Positions 1-11,340 of a stretch of DNA of 64,000 nucleotides are shown here, in pieces. Positions within the stretch are counted from its first letter, which is position 1; each line of letters starts with the position of its first letter. The notes under the pieces are model-generated. The model was not told where the DNA came from. It did not search any database and worked only from the letters and a program-made list of their open reading frames with translations. The translations under genes were made by a program, and so were the position numbers. The DNA comes from Lycorma delicatula. Lineage: Eukaryota; Arthropoda; Insecta; Hemiptera; Fulgoridae. The stretch spans positions 89,352,898-89,416,897 of the forward strand of contig NC_134457.1 of NCBI RefSeq assembly GCF_047948215.1, read 5' to 3'.

Positions 1-32
1 TCTATATAGATCAGTAAATTACATCACTTATT

Positions 33-2096
33 TATATCAACATATGTCCAGGAAAGCTTAGTTTACTGGCTATCTGCAGTTTTGTATTTTTAACATAACA
101 TTATTTTTCTCCAGAATGGTTTATCGTATTGAGCTGAAGTTTCGTATACTGCTAGGGTATCTAGAGGTTTACATATATAAAAAAGTAATGAATCTGATGT
201 GTCAGTCCATTTTAGAATAGTGGGAATGTAAAGTTTTTAATTGTTAATAACTTTATAAACCGCTAGTTTATTTAAATGTTATGTTATTACAAAAAATATT
301 AAGCATTTTATGACAAAGAAAATTATATTTATTCAAATCTGTTTATAAATAACAAAGTTATGACAAAAATTTTGAAGTGAGTCACTAGATTAAAAAACAA
401 GTTTTCACTTCCTCCTGATAAAATTAAATAACTCGATATGATCTCAAGTGGAATAATTTAATTAATGTTATCATGTAATAAATTATAATTTAATAATACT
501 GAAAAATAATTTGCATTACATGTTTTTTAGTTTAGTGAACAGACATTGGTTATTAAACAAAACTTTTTTTTCAACGAATTTATTTAACAATAAATTATCA
601 TATCAAATAATAAAAGAAAGTACAGTAGCTGTTCAATAGTAGCCCTCATTCAAAACACATGCATCCAGACATTTTTTCATTGACTGCCGGATTCTTTTAA
701 TGATGCTAGGTGTCTGAGGAATCCTCTCAGTCACTTAGAATTCTTTTGCACAGTTCTTCCAAGGTATCCACTGGGGTGTCATATGCAAGTGTCTTTAAAT
801 TGCCCCATAAGAAAAAGCCAAGAGAATTGAGATCAGGATGCCTTGCAGGCCATTCTACTTAGCCTCCTCAACAGTTCATCTGTTTGGATATGCTACATTT
901 AGGGGATCTCAAACTGTAATCTGTAATGAGCTGGAGCCCCATCCAGCATTAACCACATTTAGTGTCAAATCTTTGAGTAAAAGTGGAAGATCAGTCACCA
1001 AGAAATGTAAATATCTTTCACCTCTGAGCATTTCAGAAAAAAACAGACTAATAAGTGGTCGTTAAGATACCAGCCCATTTGTTTACAGAAAAATGATGAC
1101 AATTCTCTAAAATTGCATGAAGGTTTTCAATTGACCATGTTTGCATGTTGCGAGTGTTAATAATGGTCGGCCTTGTAACTTTGGCCACATCAGTAAAGAA
1201 AATATCATTCAAAATATTTAGAATAATAGATCTTCGGATAAGCCATTAGCATAGCTGACATAGTGAATATAATCTGGAGATAAAATAGCTTGTATTCAAT
1301 GATAGTGATAGGCATGGAGTTGCTGTTCATGCAAAACCTTTTTAAACTTGCATTAAAATTGAACTCCCAAGCCCAGCCCTCTAGTACTCTTTCAGGATGG
1401 TTAGGTATTTCATCTAACACACAACCCTTCTCAAATTTGGGTGCACATATTGAACATGGTCATCCTGATTTACCAATTTTTCAGGTTTTAAGCTTTAACT
1501 CGTACAGCACAGATCAATGTATTCACTTGGTCAATAGCAAAAAAAAAACTAGGTATCAGTTTTTATTTACATTTACAACAATGACTTGTTAATTACATCT
1601 GTTTTAATGCAGATTTTCTTTCAATATTATTTATTATATTTTCATCTCAAAATATTATTATTAAATTATTATAATTTATTACATGATAACATTAACAAAA
1701 TTATTCCAGTTGAGACTGTGTTGTTATTTAATTTTATTTGGGAGAAAATGGAAGGAAACTGGTTTTTAAAAAAAAATTCATGAATTTTTGCCATAACTTT
1801 ATTATTTATGAACGGATTTGAATAAAAGAAGTAATTTTCCTTGTCATAAAATGCTTAACATTTTTTTTGTAATAACATAACATTTAAATAAATCAGTGGT
1901 TGCAAAGATATTAACAATTGTTCACACGCCTGCCATTTTGAAGTGGATCGAGAGATCGGATTCATTATTTTTATAAAATTAAACGTTTTGGCATTCTAGC
2001 AGTATATGAAATTTCAGCCAATACAATTAACCATTGTTGAGAAATAAATTTTTAAACATTAAACTAAGCATTTCTGGACATAATTATGTTGATATA
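33..2096 (-). mobile_element. Tc1/mariner-type DNA transposon with long terminal inverted repeats
   Basis: The two ends form a long inverted repeat. The left arm is about 33-375 and the right arm about 1784-2096, with scattered mismatches and indels. The outermost bases read TATATCAACA on the left and its complement TGTTGATATA on the right, so the termini are compatible with a TA target duplication. Inside lies a broken transposase on the minus strand (about 620-1560). Arms over 300 bp are much longer than the short TIRs of classical mariner. The element is dead because its transposase carries many stops. Superfamily comes from the transposase; the exact family is not identified. Confidence 0.82.
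620..1560 (-). pseudogene. Tc1/mariner-superfamily transposase, degenerate
   Basis: The minus strand encodes recognisable DDE transposase blocks broken by stops and frameshifts. The clearest is WPARHPDLNSLGFFLWG (about 785-850), the conserved WPxRSPDLxPLDFFLWG block. It is followed by a tail (TPVDTLEELCKRIL, then RQSMKKCLDAC) typical of the C-terminus of insect transposases in this group. Further upstream, around 1080-1210, are relics of the FTDEA...NMQTWS region. The N-terminal helix-turn-helix part is not convincing. This would have been the enzyme of the surrounding long-TIR element. Family assignment is from memory of conserved blocks. Confidence 0.8.
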
Positions 2097-3484
2097 GTTT
2101 TTTTTTTCATTTCAATATGGTGTACCACATCTGAATTCTTGAAATTGTGTTTATAAACACCAGTAAATATATATATATATAGTAACACTTGGAACAGTAT
2201 GAATTGATTTTTTCTTCTCCAAGAGAAACTGCCAGCAGAGTTTATGGGAATTCTTTCTTCCAAAGTGTTTTTCAGTCCTGGAAATTATGCAAGTACCATA
2301 CTAGTGTTTAAATAAATATTCAGCTAAAATTGTTTTTTTTTTTTTTTTTTTTAATACATGAGCATATTATAACTGACCATTGTAAAATTTTTATACATAA
2401 AACTTTAATCTTAAAGATACTTCAACACTATTTTTTATATGATCTATTAAAAAAGTATGAAATGTTGAATTTGCCTACCACAAAAAAAAAAGAAAGAAAA
2501 ACAGATCTTTTTACGCGTAATTTGCAATTGTTGCTAAAAATTTCCTTTAATAAGTCAAAACTCTCAAGAATACCACAAAAAAGATAATGTTTAATATCAT
2601 GTAAAACAAGTTTTTCCTTTTGTGATGACTGTTACTATGTTCTTGTTTTCCTTCATATTTGAGAGTTTGTTGAATTTATATAAAGGAAATCAACCACGTT
2701 AAATTTATTGAGTTATATATATATTTGCAAGTTAAATAATAAATATTCTTATTCCAATAGATATATAAAAGTTTAAATTTCATGGGAATTCAAAAACAAC
2801 AAAATTTTATAAAATTTTAGGACAGCAGCTAACATCAGCTTTTTTTGGTTTCTTATTCTCAAAGCACGAATTGATTTGTATTTTACTACATTACACTCAG
2901 GATATTTTTTTTTCTTCATCATTGTTTTGTAGAAAACTGTTTTTAAAGAATAACTAATACTACATCAAATGAAAATTTAGCATATTTTTCAAAATGCAAA
3001 ATTGGTGACACAGTACAAATTTAGTATAAGTGTAAAATTAAGTAGTCTTTGGTAGAAGACTAAAAAAAGAAATTTTTTTTCAAAATTAATTACACTTTCT
3101 AGCTATAATATAATTCGATAAGAATCAAAAAGTGTGTCAGAAATTATCTCAGTGTGTTGCAATTTGACCCATCATCCAATAGATCTTGCATGTTCTTCAT
3201 TGTAGAGAAAGTTATTTATTGTTAGGTAAGGTTTTTAAAGATTGAAGAACTTCAGTATGGTAATGTACATGTCACTACTGGAAGTGTAAGAGAAGAATAG
3301 ATAGCATTAGTTCTGTAATAAATACTTTCTACATTACATCAGGCATCAACACAACTAGTAATGCCAGAGTTCATTGCAGTAACTGAACCCACAGTTTAAG
3401 GAAATTAATTTATTATGAGATCTCATCCCTAGTAATTTCCATGTTTTTTTAGATTTCTCATAAAGACAAGACTTGTAGGTTTAA

Positions 3485-3539
3485 TGATACAAATTTTATG
3501 GCATGGAATACATATTCCATAAAAATAAAATTTGTATCA
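3485..3539. repeat. Inverted repeat (hairpin)
   Basis: The outer 15 bases TGATACAAATTTTAT return as an exact complement at the right end. The inner TGGAATA and TATTCCA also pair, leaving a loop of about two bases. There is no coding context, so a fold-back or MITE remnant is possible. Confidence 0.7.
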
Positions 3540-3555
3540 AAAAATAATGTGTTTC

Positions 3556-3586
3556 TTTTTTATCCAATAAATTATTGGATAAAAAA
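3556..3586. repeat. Perfect 15-bp-arm palindrome
   Basis: TTTTTTATCCAATAA (3556-3570) is followed by a single A and then its exact complement (3572-3586). It lies just 17 bases after the preceding hairpin. Confidence 0.8.
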
Positions 3587-5329
3587 TAATATAAGGTATA
3601 TATTTTATGAGACAATTTCAAATTATAAAAATAGAAGAAAGCATTCAATGTCAACTATGCAGACATGTAAATAAAAATATTTAACAATTTCAGAGTTGTA
3701 AAATTAGAAATGTAAACTACTATATAAATTTATTGTTGTCTAGATGTGTAGTGGTTCCCAACCTGTGTTCTGCAGAGTCTAGGGTACTTCAGGAAAATAA
3801 AATAAATAAAAAGTGATTGAAATTAAACAATTTTGAAATAGAATCAAAATAAGAAAACTAGATATTAATTCTTAACGGAAGTATACAAGTTGATCACAAT
3901 TACCTTGTAAGACATAGGGTAGGTCTAGGAGGCTTAGCCATAGGAATTGATTTTAAAAAGGGCTTTACAAATCCAAAAGGTTGAGGAATTACTTGTCTTT
4001 AGAATTACCTGTCAGCTGTAGAATTATTTTGTTAACAGAATTAGCTCAGTTCCACTAAATAGTGCCAATAAAACACATGACATAGTGTTTGGTGCAGTTT
4101 TAATTTGTAAATCCATTCTTGTTTCATAAAAATCCACACAGATAATAACTGAAACGTCTTGCCTGCTGTTCTGAAGCTATAAAGATTGGCAAAATACTTT
4201 CTTTGTCATGACAGGCAGATGACTGGAAATAAAATCAATTGGATGGAATAACTGATAAACCTATGATTTCAGTAAAAGAAAATTTATTGATATCATTTAC
4301 ACAGATTCTTGTATTGAAATAAACAAATTTATTGAATGAAAACACATTTTCCATTAATTTACTCTAGAGCTTAAAGATAATAAAATATTGTTTTTTGGAA
4401 CCACTTAAAATTGTACCATTTATAAACACACCACATAAATAGCTCTCATTAAGTAAAACTGTTAGTAGACTTAAAATAAAACACTCAATCCGAAACTGAT
4501 TATTTTCAATCAATCAAAAGTAACAGTATATATCATAAATATTTTGTTTCATCCACCCATAATAATTTTTTTTTTGTCATTGAAAAGTTACCACATTTAT
4601 TATTCAATAACAGCTAACAGTTCCATCGTATTTCTGTTTGCAGGCATGTACACCATTCTTGGGGGGAAACCTTTTTAAAATTATTTTCAAAGGGGTGAAC
4701 CCAGCCTTTCTGCTACACCTACCCCAACTTAAAAATATTAAATGGCAACGGTAAAATTTAATTACATTAATTGACAACCCAAAAAAAGTAAATAATCTTG
4801 GTGAAAAGAAAATTAAAATCCACCCACCCCTTTGCTTGGCTGGTGCGAAAAACCATTTGGGGTAGTACTTTTTTAAATTTCAGTCCAACAAAGATAACTA
4901 TAAAATTATGTGATATTACTTCTTAAACCGTTTGAAATAATCATAATCTGTGAAAATTATTTTTTAAATTACCAACACAAAATTTCACCTGTACATGTTT
5001 TCTAAATTTTCAAGGGTTGAAAAATTATTTTTTTTAAATGAGACGATGTGTCTTGTGAGATCTCACTGGAAGGCCCTTTGAATGAATTTGGTACAAATAA
5101 ATAAAAACTGGGTTCACTGGTATTGAAGTTATGATTAAAAATGTGGTTTATTTAGGTTATGTTGGGATACAGTGTTACTTATCGAAAGCATTAGGTCTGA
5201 AATTGTCCGTTCTTGTTAAAAATACGGATTTTAGGTTTCTCCAGTATTGTAAAACGTACCAGTAAAAAAATAAAAAATAAATATTATGCACTACAGTTAC
5301 TGTACTACCGATAAAAATCGTTATTGAAC

Positions 5330-5990
5330 GATTGACTCTCACCGTTCGAATTGTAGAAATGCCTGACGAACAAGAACGAAATGAAGTTGAAATTAATGAT
5401 TATTTTATCGGTTTTTCTACTATGCCGAAAAGTACAGGATTTGATTTATCAAAGAAATTATGTAAACGACTTAAAACTTTAAATATTTCTTTGAACGATT
5501 GCCATGGACAAGCGTATGACAATGGAGCTAACATGGTAGGCAAGAGAAAAGGCGTACAAGCAAGGATGTTGAAAAAAAAAATCCGACAGCATTTTTTTTG
5601 TCATGTTCTGTGCACAATTTAAATTTAGTAATAGGTGATACGGCTTCCTCAGATCCTATGCTTATGACATTTTTTGGAACGCTTTCAACACTACATACGC
5701 TATTTTCCACGTCTACTCACAAGTAGGGCTATTTTAATGAAACATTAACAAATTCAACTCTAAAACCACTATCAGATACACGCTGGGAATGCCCAATAAA
5801 TTCTGTGAAGACAGTTAGATTTGATTTAGATAAATTATAACAGCATTAGAAGAATTAAGTTACATGACGGAGGATTCTAGTATGAAAAGTGAAATAGATT
5901 CCTTACTTGAGCGTGCAATTAATTTTGAATTTGTTTTATCTACAGTTATTTGTGTAAGAATTATTATTGAAAGTCAATACAGTAAGTAAA
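5330..5990 (+). pseudogene. hAT-type (ZMYM1-like) transposase fragment
   Basis: The frame opening at 5332 carries GFSTMPKSTGFDLSKKL and then LNDCHGQAYDNGANMVGKRK. This matches the well-conserved DCRGQAYDNGANM...GKxKGVQARxL block of hAT-like, ZMYM1-related (TTF/DUF4371) proteins of animals. A poly-A slip near 5573-5600 breaks the frame. Later blocks (the expected LSDTRWECR position near 5770, then TALEELSYMTEDSS near 5840) appear in other frames with stops. Only the middle of the protein survives, so it is a dead transposon piece rather than a host ZMYM gene. The same family reappears at 62986-63215. Confidence 0.82.
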
Positions 5991-6000
5991 ACTGTACAAA

Positions 6001-6335
6001 AACCTAATTGTGATTCAGATTGATGAGTTGTGGGCGTGCCAGCAAAGGTTTCTGAATTAGTTTGAATCCTCTAGGTGGCGCTGAAGTCGAGATATTTCGA
6101 AAAATTGTATTTATAATCCGATTTGGCTCATATTTAGAATATCTGTTACATGAAAAAAAAATATCTCTGCAAAAAATGGGCCCGCTAGGTGGGGACACGG
6201 AAAGGGAAAAGGGAAATGGGGAAAGAAATAGGGAACAGAAAAATAGGGAAATATGGTAAAAGTGAAAGGTTAAATTTTGTGAAGTGCCGTAATGTTCAGT
6301 TTTTTAATGTTTTATCAAACTTTCAATTGTGTTAA

Positions 6336-6371
<36 letters not shown>

Positions 6372-6415
6372 GCAAATCTAACAATAGCGAAGCATTGCCG
6401 GGCCAGCTAGTATAT
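6001..6415 (+). repeat. Unclassified repeat with (TA)n and a CTAG-type end
   Basis: A purine-rich tract (GGGAAA variants, about 6195-6260) is followed by a (TA)n run at 6340-6370. Then comes a GC-rich tail containing GCATTGCCGGGCCAGCTAG. The CTAG followed by T resembles the CTRR-T terminus of Helitrons, but I could not draw a good subterminal hairpin and no 5' TC end was found. Class is therefore open. Confidence 0.35.
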
Positions 6416-6589
6416 AATAAAGATAAAAAAGGTATGTATATTGATGAACCCAAAGATCATTGATCAAGTCCAGAACATAAAAAAAGAAAACACCAAGAAT
6501 AAGTTCTATCAACCACACAAAAAACAAATAAACAGTGAAATAAAAAAAATTATAAAATAAAATCAACAGAAGTAAACGACAAAACAAAA

Positions 6590-7930
6590 TGAACATTTTA
6601 ACAACCTCCTAAGGTAGCTGATCGTCCCAAATCTCGAAGAACTGCACAGATCCAATATGTGCAGTCACTTTTAAACACCAAAACTTCTTTCCGATGTCAA
6701 CAAGCGAGGCCATTCATGTTCCAAATAGCAATACTAAGGAATCTGGCCATCAATGATGTTTGGAGATCACGTCATGAGTAGCCTTATCAGATTTGCTGTA
6801 TCAGGAACTTTATATTTGACATTAGTTTATCCTCAGAAGTGTTACAGTTATTGCGTTGAATAGCCACAGCATATGCTTTCGGATGAGTGTCAGGCTTGTG
6901 TTGCTCAGATCTATGTCCCATCTGTCCCAATTCTAGACTAGATTGGCAGTTCTTGTAACATGTGCCCTTTGCCTCTGCTTCCTCTTCAAGACTTCTTTAT
7001 ACACCTTGCATCCGCTGTAGTTATCAGAGTAGTCTGATTGGCAGAAGCGTAGGTATTTCTGTCCCATCTGGCACAATCTGCAGTTCTATTGCCCTCTGCA
7101 CACTTTTACCACAGCGATAAGGCCGCATGCAATTATTTTTTATAAGCCCATATTGCTGGCATCTCATGCATTGAATCAAACCGGACGGTTTCGTGTTGTT
7201 TCAAACCTAATGCCACAGTTGGCAAATATTTCAAGTTAAATATTTCTTTGTTTTTTTCATTCGGCTCTAGATTGACAAAGAACGTCGACAACCATTCTTT
7301 TGTCACCCGGTGGTTTGCATTAAATTATACTTCTTACACTGTGTGTGTCTATTACTTTCGATTTTCTCCTTGAAGACCTCGGTGGAGATCGAGTACTGCA
7401 GATTCCTCAGCACTAATCCGATCGTCTTTTCGAGTGAATGTGTGATCAATCAATCACACGCACCAAATTGATAATTTTTTTGTATGCGTTAAAATCTCTT
7501 TGTAAGCATAATTACTGAGCATTTATCACTCTAGTCACGACCGTTTTAAGCAGTTAATAGTCTCATAACACTCGTTATGCCGTATAGCACAATCGGCGGG
7601 GACTTAATAGAATTGTCATTCTCCATCGGAAGGTTTTCATATTTATTAGATAGAAGCAAATCACTTGCAGCGTTTTTTTTACTTCGTAACTTTGCAGTAC
7701 GTTGTACTGGTATTGTTTGCCACGACAGGGGGGGTAGTTTGAGAATCAGTAGTTTCAGCATATGTTTAGCTTTCAGATAACATCGCCCATATCGAACGTT
7801 AAACAATCCCTGATCCAGTTTTCAGCGAGAAAGCTTCCGAGGGTACCAAGGGACCTCACTTTCTATGGTGGGCAACACCACTAGAAGTCTCGGTTCCATC
7901 GCCTGGAGCAGCTGATTGCTGGTCCATGAT
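6590..7930 (-). mobile_element. Jockey-like LINE, 5' portion (ORF1 and start of ORF2)
   Basis: On the minus strand an ATG at 7927-7925 opens a frame beginning MDQQSAAPGDGTETSSG. Relics of a gag-like ORF1 with several frameshifts follow. Near 7090-7190 is a zinc-knuckle block, CMRCQQYGLIKNNC followed by MRPYRC, as in Jockey-clade ORF1 proteins. The expected histidine at position 9 of the first knuckle is leucine. An ATG at 6750 then starts MARFLSIAIWNMNGLA, which looks like the beginning of an ORF2 endonuclease domain, but similarity fades by about 6590. The copy keeps its 5' end and lacks its 3' part, the reverse of usual LINE truncation, so a later deletion or insertion is likely. Confidence 0.75.
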
Positions 7931-9420
7931 TGTACCGGCCAATGCAGGTTAGAGGTTAACCCGCACAATCGTTTTAAAAACTGACTGAAAGTCTTATTAA
8001 ATCAACACTAATTCTATAATACAGTAAGTTCGTAAGATATCAATCCACGCAAACTATATTTTAAAAATAGATAAAAAATTGTACTTGATGTATTTTTTTT
8101 AAGATCACGTCTGGTGATTAATGTGGGTTGAAATGTATCCAACATCATATCTTCTTCAAAAGTATTTTTCTATTTCAAATTATCAAAAACCGAAGGACTG
8201 AATTCAAAAGTCGGAAGACATGCACAAATTACTTTTCCATATGACAGCTTGAAAATACTCCCAAATTATAGCCGTTTATACTTTTATATCTTGTTACTAT
8301 TAGCTTATAATTAATTTTTATGTTTTACTATAAAATTGTATAAGTTTGTCTAATATTTCATTCCTTTACATTACAACTGATTTTAAAAAAATGGGTGCTT
8401 AATCAATTTTTATGTTGCTTTTGCGTTTTTCCGAATAAACACTTAAACGGAAGAATTGAGATTATAGGCACAAGTTTAAGTTGATGAAACGTTTTAACGT
8501 AAGACATTTTGAATTAATTTTGTACGGAACCAAAAAATAACGTGCAAGTAAAACCAAAATCTTACGAATTATTTACAAAGAGTAATTATATGTGAAGCAG
8601 GTATAAACGTTCCTGCAAGTACTTGCCTACTTGCGAAAGTAGTGGTACAAAAAAATACCTTTTGTAAGCGCTGATGTTACATAAACATTTACAAAAGACA
8701 TATCTGAGTACAGTGAACCAGTCTCAATATATAAAATACTGAACTAAATTTATCCTTTACGCTAAAACCTCAACAATGTGAATATCAGTTGGTTATCTCC
8801 AACCGACTTTCATCTATTTAGCATCTCAAAAATTTGCTACATGACAAATGAAGCTGTAAAATAACTTAGCTCATAATTTGACATCTTCTAATCAGTCAAA
8901 TAAAGTCGTTTATCCAAAACGACGTACGTGTTGTTACAACCTCAAGGTTAAAAGAATAACTGCAGTTAGTCGATTTTAATATCTGAAATATAAGCGTATT
9001 TACGACTTTCTGATAATTGGAGTCCGCAAGTTGTTAAAAAATTGTGAGAAATCGCCTGAAGTATTTAATCTACTAAAATTCTGTAAAAATAAATTTTAAT
9101 ACTTTTTTTTTTGTATAACTGAAAAAATGACGAGTTTGTTTTAATTAAAGGTTATCTCATGCAAACGCTCACACACACAACACGCAGTTGTGTATGTGTT
9201 ATGTATCTAACTAAATAAGCACACGTTTTTTCAATTTATAGAATAATATTTATTTATTAAAATACAATGAATGGTTACGAAAGGAACATTGCAAAAGAAA
9301 ATTGATAAAACTGTCCCAGATCATCATTCCAATCCTCGATTCAGTAGTCAGCTTAGATCGATATCTCGAACATTGAGGTACAACAGCTTCCTACGCTTAT
9401 TGAAAAAATATGATTGACCA
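7931..9420. other. Intergenic, nothing recognised
   Basis: AT-rich sequence upstream of the LINE ORF1. The first part (to about 8000) may still be LINE 5' UTR. The remainder contains no open frame of note and no repeat I could match elsewhere in the window. Confidence 0.45.
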
Positions 9421-10063
9421 TTTGACTTCCTTGTACGCCAATTAAAATACACGTACACATTTAAAAAAAAAATGGAAAGTACATAAAATTTTATTTCATT
9501 AATAACTTATGATGTTTTTTTCATATTTTTTTAATTGAATTATTATTTATCGTAAAATTTATTTTACAATCAGAGGTTAATAATTATTAATAAATCAATA
9601 TATTTAAATTACAAAAGAAAGAAGATGAAGTCTGATTAGAAAAGATGTGCCTTCCCCTTGAAAGAGCAAACATTTCATTAATTAAAATTTCATATGGCTA
9701 TAACTCTGGAACCAATGAAAATAATTACCTTTTATGACACATATCGTTGAAAAGCTCTCGATGAGGGCTTATTACTGCAGTTAAGAAAAAGTCTAAAATC
9801 CAAATTTTCTGGATTTTGGGCTTTTTGGACACTTTTGGTTCAGTCGATTGCAATCAGAAGGGGAGGTGCACAACTAGATGTTACAACAGTCCTAAATTCA
9901 AAATCCTACGGCTAATCGTTTTTGAGTTATGCAAGATATATACATACATACGTACGTACAGACGTCACGCCGAAACTAGTCAAAACGGATATTTCCGTTG
10001 AAATCTGAAAACCGAATTTTTTGCGATCACAGTACTTACTTTACTTCGTACAAGGAAGTAAAA
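9421..10063 (+). mobile_element. Small non-autonomous DNA element, copy A (TTTACTTCCTTGTAC ends)
   Basis: The left end reads TTTGACTTCCTTGTACG and the right end is the complement of TTTACTTCCTTGTACG, giving imperfect TIRs of about 16 bp around a 640-bp body with no coding capacity. Inside is a hairpin (CCAAATTTTCTGG flanked by AAAATC/GATTTTGGGC, about 9795-9823). Diagnostic internal words such as GGTGCACAACTAGATGTTA and ACGTACGTACAGACGTCACG recur in copies at 52196-52753 and 57511-57731. No clear target-site duplication is seen, so the superfamily is open. Confidence 0.75.
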
Positions 10064-10232
10064 ATGTTGAATTTATATACATTGAAAAGTATTGAATGAT
10101 AAAAAATGACTAAAATATAAAAGTTATGGATTAAAACCCCATCAAGTTTAAAAAGGTTACGTCGTAGTTCTTGTTGGCAGTTTACGTTTCCTTTCTGGTC
10201 GTCTAAAAATAGGTTGTTGCTGCACTACGGTT

Positions 10233-10316
10233 GCTCTTGAGGTTCCCGCACGGCCTCAGGAGGCGCCGGGTGGAGCTCTTGAGGTTCCCGCACAGCCTCG
10301 AGAGGCGCCGGGTGCA
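10233..10316 (-). repeat. Two tandem 42-bp units in the Gypsy tail
   Basis: Units 10233-10274 and 10275-10316 share GCTCTTGAGGTTCCCGCAC and GGCGCCGGGTG with few differences. The length is 14 codons, so the duplication keeps frame. On the minus strand each unit can encode LHPAPxEAVREPQE, matching a proline-rich C-terminal tail. Confidence 0.8.
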
Positions 10317-10614
10317 GCCTCTCTGGGGGATCACTTCTTGGTTCGTCATACGTGCGTAGTGACAGAGCAAATGTCACTGTTTTCTTTGGTTTTGAATCGA
10401 TAAAGACTATAGTAATTGATCAATGTCTCTTCACGGAATATCCGTCGCCAACAAGCTTAACCATGTAGTAAAGTTTCCAAGCTTCTGGACTACAGTTCCA
10501 AGTCTCCATATTGGTTTCGCAGTGGAGCGATACCACCTTGCTTGTACTTGATCTCCTACGCTTAGTTGACGTGCTCTGGGAGTGATGTTGGAAGGTGATA
10601 GTGTACGTGGTGGT

Positions 10615-10902
10615 AACCCACCGGGTTGGTCTAGTGGTTAACGCGTCTTCCCGAATCAGCTGATTTGGAAGTCGAGAGTTCCAGCGTTCAAGTCCTAGTA
10701 AAGCCAGATATTTTTACATGGATTTGAATACTAGATCGTGGATACCGGTGTTCTTTGGTGGTTGGGTTTTCAATTAACCACACATCTCAGGAATGGTTGA
10801 ACTGAGAATGTACAAGACTACACTTCATTTACACTCATACATGTCATCCTCTGAAGAATTATCTAAACGGTAGTTGCCGGAGGCTAAACAGGAAAAAGAA
10901 AA
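10615..10902 (+). mobile_element. tRNA-derived SINE, family 1, with perfect target-site duplication
   Basis: A 288-bp body begins ACCCACCGGGTTGGTCTAGT. It has a pol III A-box (TGGTCTAGTGG) and a B-box-like GCGTTCAAGTCC, followed by a non-tRNA body and an A-rich tail (GGAAAAAGAAAA). It is flanked by identical 14-mers GTGTACGTGGTGGT at 10601-10614 and 10903-10916. These are the target-site duplication, and removing one copy plus the SINE restores a continuous Gypsy reading frame. The SINE is therefore younger than the Gypsy copy. Related copies lie at 32061, 32390, 32865 and 59584. Confidence 0.93.
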
Positions 10903-11340
10903 GTGTACGTGGTGGTGATAGTTTCAGAAGGTCTAATTTAATACCTAATCTTCGTTTTAGGTATAATTCTGATGGTGATTTATTGGATGAGAGAGGTGTA
11001 GATCTATAACGCACTAAGATCTCTTGAATTTTTCTTTGAATGGGTAGTTCAGATGAAGTCATTGCCTGTGAAGTTTACTTGAAAGTACTCTGTACATTGC
11101 GTTCGGCGAGCCCGTTGGTAGCGGAATGACCCAGTGCTATAAACTTTTGAAGTTTGCCGTGGTCGGAACAAAATTTTGTAAAGGTTTCACTTTTGAAGAT
11201 CGTTGCATTATCGGAGACCAGTATTCTTGGTAGGCCGTGAGTGAGAATATATCTTGAAGGTATTGAATGATTAAATCTGTTGTTGGTGCATTCTTGGAGT
11301 AACGGACTTCCAACCATCGGGACTTTGCATCGAGTAAACT

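Larger units (their letters stand above)
2097..5329. other. AT-rich stretch with no gene seen
   Basis: About 3.2 kb of AT-rich sequence with poly-T/poly-A tracts (for example 2332-2352) and a short TA run near 2168-2180. No frame shows a recognisable protein domain. Two hairpins near 3485-3586 are listed separately. A more GC-balanced patch around 4640-4870 may be an old repeat, but I could not assign it. Confidence 0.5.
10140..11340 (-). pseudogene. Ty3/Gypsy retrotransposon integrase C-terminal region, interrupted by a SINE
   Basis: The minus strand from about 11330 reads SLLDAKSRWLEV, then THGLPRILVSDNATIF (integrase core, D of the DDE triad) and HSATNGLAERNVQ. This corresponds to the core SNGxAERxVQ block with its catalytic E. 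It continues through LVRYRSTPLSSNKSPSELY to KLDLLKLSPPRTL. After skipping the SINE at 10615-10902 it resumes with SNITPRARQLSVGDQVQARW and LVGDGYSVKRHIDQL, the GPY/F-like C-terminal part. A proline-rich tail with a duplicated 42-bp unit follows. Frameshifts and the missing upstream pol and LTRs show that it is a dead fragment. Confidence 0.88.

Noticed and set aside
5332..5622. Host ZMYM1-like gene
   Set aside because: Only the central block is intact, the frame breaks at a poly-A tract, and surrounding parts are full of stops. It is a transposon relic.
6340..6415. Helitron 3' terminus
   Set aside because: CTAG-T is present, but no convincing subterminal hairpin or 5' TC end was found, so it is listed only as an unclassified repeat.
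10615..10690. tRNA-like head with A and B boxes (also at 32061, 32390, 32691, 32865, 59584)
   Set aside because: The B-box is imperfect, no cloverleaf with a proper acceptor stem could be drawn, and the sequence continues into a repeated SINE body with an A-tail. These are SINEs, not tRNA genes.
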